A stretch of 64,000 nucleotides of DNA from positions 7,688,001 through 7,752,000 of the forward strand of contig JAJTUQ010000001.1 of NCBI GenBank assembly GCA_021399445.1. The letters are read 5' to 3'. Of this stretch, positions 61,356 to 64,000 are shown in pieces. Each line of letters opens with the position of its first letter. The stretch's first letter is position 1. Position numbers and translations under genes: made by a program. Under the pieces are notes generated by a model. That model was not told the DNA's origin. It ran no database searches and worked only from the letters and a program-made list of their open reading frames with translations. The stretch is from Xylogone sp. PMI_703 (Eukaryota > Ascomycota > Leotiomycetes).

Positions 61356-62459
61356 CTAACTCCGCAGTTTGTCATCCCAGCTCCCTAGAAATCTCCAGGT
61401 CTTGGTGTATTTCTCAAGGCTACCTAAAGCCGCCTCTACCCGTCCATCTTCATCTTTCAGTCGGCTACCTTCAAACTCAACAAAGAAGATGTACTGAAAT
61501 GGTATAATCCTTGTAGGTCTGCTATTGATACTAGTTAGGTTTAACTTATTTCGTTGGAAGCATCCTAGAACATCTGCAAGAGCACCAGGGACGCCGTGAT
61601 CAACCGTAAATGAGATTAGCGATTTTGTTGGCTTTGTAGTGGTTTTCCCGTAGTCGTCAATTCCCTTTCGCAAGACAAAGAATCTTGTTCTGTTATCGTC
61701 TCTATCCTCAATACTTTCTGCCAAAATATCCAGCCCATGAATCTCCGCTGCCAATTTACTTGCAATTGCAACACTGGTCCCAGTCTCATCCTGTTTCACC
61801 AGCTCGGCAGCTTTACTTGTTGAGCTAACGTCAATCCTCTCAATTCCTTTCAGATATGCTCCTAAGAACGCTTCGCATTGTCCAAATGCTTGGGGATGTG
61901 TATAGATTCTTTGTATATGTTTGAGGCTGGATAACGGCTTCGATCGTGGCTTTAGAGGTGTTGGAATGGCAGTTGTAGGCGTCGCCGTTCCAGATAAATC
62001 ACCTGTATCAATCAATGTTGCCTCTGGAGTCCGATGGCCTAAGAGGTAGTGCTGAACGTCCAAGTATGCTTCTCCGCAAACATATATGTCTGGAAATATC
62101 GTGGATCTATCCGCCAAGAGTTCGAGCGTGAAGATGACAGCTCCATTAGTTGAGTTTTCGAATGGAACTACGCCCCGTGTGACGGTTCCAGACTGGACTG
62201 CATCAAAAATATCTACTGGCCATAAGCTGAGCTCAATTTTAACTATATTTGCAGAAGAGTACCAGGGATTGTTACTGCGGGTCTGTAATCATGTTCATTT
62301 GGGTCGAAGCATCCCAGAGTAGCCTTCAAGGGATCAATTTTCATGGTCGTTTGAAATTCTTCAAAATAGATGTGAAAGATTGCGTACCTGATGTGTATAT
62401 GACGATATAGGCCCGAGAAATGAGACAGCCAAGTTCGGGGACTCTTTTTTGTTGTTCAT
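61356..62459 (-). CDS. PHA2: Prephenate dehydratase
   Basis: Exons 62459-62388, 62323-62263 and 62212-61356 give 329 residues. The enzyme turns prephenate into phenylpyruvate, the last step specific to phenylalanine. The catalytic domain shows VSFLGPISSYTHQATLG (joined across intron 1), VPFENSTNGAV with the active-site region, and the family motif DDNRTRFFVL, whose Thr is catalytic. A Ser/Thr/Pro-rich insert occupies about residues 115-140. The C-terminal ACT domain, which binds phenylalanine for feedback control, is present (SLISFTVDHGVPGALADVLGCF and NLTSINSRPTR). The first exon was found by matching the conserved FLGP...YTHQ start, and both joins preserve frame. No clear Gcn4 site was seen upstream. 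Confidence 0.95.
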
Positions 62460-63309
62460 GACGTGCACTTAGAGATACTCCAATAAACGGCCTACAAACT
62501 AGATGTTAATCTTTTTACGGATATAGTATTGCTAGCACCGATATATAGCTCTAGATTTATATTCGTTCATAACAAGAAAATATTAGATCGGTAAAAGCTT
62601 TTGTAGTGAGCAATGACAGATGCTGGAGCTATGACATGTTTGTGTTTAGGGCCCCGAAATTATTTTAATTGCGGGATGTTATCGGAAAGGGACCCCGCAA
62701 ATGCCAAGCAAGCCACTTCCTTTAGCCACTTTCAGGAGCACACAATACACTTACACTCACACCTACGGTATTTGCATATTGCGATAGTTAATTCTGAGCC
62801 AGTATCTGAAGTAGCATATTGCCCAAGGCTAAACATAATAATTATAATTGAGTATAATCATCAATCGTCAATGTCTATCATACCTAAGAGATCGAAATAG
62901 ATGACATTTTGATTTACTATCTGATCTACTAATGTAAACGAGTCTTGATTCGCTCCCCAGAATGCGCACAATCCAAATACTAGTCTGAACTGGCTACCTC
63001 ACAAGCGATTCCACCAGAGGTTAGCATGCCCCGTTCTGAGAGAGGTACTTATGCTTGGCAAGAATCAGCATGATCCACGAATTGGAGAATTGAACACTAT
63101 TACCTATCAATTCACATATCACCAACTCAAGAAGCCGTCATCATGGACCGGAGAGGGCTGGGACGGGCCACCGACTTTCTCGGGCCATGGCCAGCGTCGA
63201 CTGCGGGCTGTCTTGGGATCTGCTTGGCGGTATTGGAGCCGCTAGGCAGAGTCTGGCTGGACGGGACAACTGGAGTTGATTCCTCGCTCAATGCGAGGCT
63301 ATCAAACTG
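62460..63309. other. Intergenic, 0.85 kb
   Basis: Upstream of PHA2 and downstream of eRF1. AT-rich in the first half. Short open frames have no support. Confidence 0.45.
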
Positions 63310-64000
63310 TCAATCTAAAAGTATATTAGTTCCTATATCAGAAGGCTAGCAAAGAATCACTTACCGTCATAATACTCGTCATCGTCATCGACTTCAGCTA
63401 ATTGTTCGAAGTTCACTTTATATCGTAGCAGGCCTCCAATGCCACCGAATCCTTTAACGAACTGATTTCCTTCACTTGAACGATCTGAGACAAACTCTAA
63501 CGTAGCACCAAAGTCTTTGTACTTCTCGGCAATCCATTCAAGGAACGACTCCTGTTGCACTACTTCCATTTCCTGACCGGTTTCTTTGTCCATGAATTGA
63601 TCTCTATTCGACTCCTCATCCTTCTTTGTAGTATGAAGAACAACTTGGTTTCCGTTGGAGTCCTTGAGAACCCATCGGTTGATCTCGAGATTTTCAAAGA
63701 CAATAAGTGTTTCCACGGCACCAAGTTCCAGAGCCTTCAGAGTATCGTCAATACCGTAGCATACACGCCCTGTATCCTGGCTGATTTCCTCAAAGTATTT
63801 CCCAATAAGCTTCTTTTCCTGGATGAATTTAACGTTACCAAGAGTCTCAGCGGAAAGTTCAATCGCCTGGTTAAAGCCGTTTTCGCCACCATATGAAACA
63901 TCTACAACTTTGATAACCTTAACCTGGAGACGCTGATCAAATAGATCTGATGAATTGAGATCGTTTTTGAAGTCAGCAGAACCAGCCAGCACGATACCAG
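63310..64000 (-). CDS. SUP45: Translation termination factor eRF1, C-terminal part (cut by window edge)
   Basis: Exon 64000-63365 continues beyond the window; a final exon 63314-63310 encodes only the end of the last codon and the stop. The visible part is about 213 residues of domains 2 and 3: [52 protein letters not shown], and the acidic tail [10 protein letters not shown]. eRF1 recognises all three stop codons and triggers peptide release with eRF3. The codon-recognition domain and the GGQ motif lie outside the window. Without the last intron the protein would end in GK; the spliced end YYDD matches the usual acidic end, and the intron has a clear ACTAAT branch site. Confidence 0.96.

Noticed and set aside
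1..64000. Search for transposons, integrases, CRISPR arrays, gene clusters for secondary metabolites or effector islands
   Set aside because: None seen: no reverse transcriptase, transposase, terminal repeats, PKS/NRPS modules or repeat-spacer pattern.

Overview
The window is a piece of nuclear chromosome from a filamentous ascomycete (Pezizomycotina). Supporting this are many short spliceosomal introns (mostly 45-65 nt, GT donors, CTNAC/CTAAT-like branch sites 10-20 nt before an AG), protein families typical of moulds, moderate G+C, and no operons, ribosome binding sites, CRISPR arrays or insertion sequences. The protein flavour resembles Leotiomycetes, but that is an impression and not a proof. 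I reconstructed 24 protein genes, nearly all by joining exons by eye. Nearly all exon joins keep the reading frame and restore a family-typical sequence. The window's right edge cuts the last gene.

Layout. 1-7.6 kb: a seven-helix membrane protein (+) and a large YBT1-type ABC transporter (-). 9-18 kb: SEC61 translocon subunit (-), origin recognition subunit ORC2 (-) diverging from a Cut12-like spindle pole body protein (+), then a Cdc34-type ubiquitin-conjugating enzyme (+). 18.6-27 kb: a UIM/UBA-like ubiquitin-binding protein (+), a Sis1-type Hsp40 (+), and a divergent mitochondrial pair, PGS1 (-) and NDUFA12 (+). 27.6-35.9 kb: the amino-acid-starvation kinase GCN2 (-) diverging from ornithine acetyltransferase (+), then a MARVEL-like protein (-). 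37-45.6 kb: UreF (+), CWC2 (-), a rhomboid protease (+), a GPI-type aspartic protease (-) and a V-ATPase proteolipid (+). 45.8-64 kb: VPS18 (-), a STE11-type MAPKKK (+), a PH-LRR protein (-), HTD2 (-), prephenate dehydratase (-) and eRF1 (-, partial).

Most genes are unlinked housekeeping functions, but three divergent pairs look meaningful. GCN2 and the arginine gene share a 414-nt promoter with two perfect Gcn4/CPC1 sites. ORC2 and the Cut12-like gene share a promoter with an MluI cell-cycle box. PGS1 and NDUFA12, both mitochondrial, share only 173 nt. A perfect four-unit heat shock element lies upstream of the Hsp40 gene.

I see no transposon, tRNA, rRNA, secondary-metabolite cluster or defence island, and no evidence of a wholly new system. 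The most unusual items are a 7-nt microexon followed by a GC-AG intron in NDUFA12, a V-ATPase proteolipid gene that starts with 17- and 13-nt exons, the uncharacterised seven-helix protein, and an ATG-depleted leader of about 0.77 kb before STE11.
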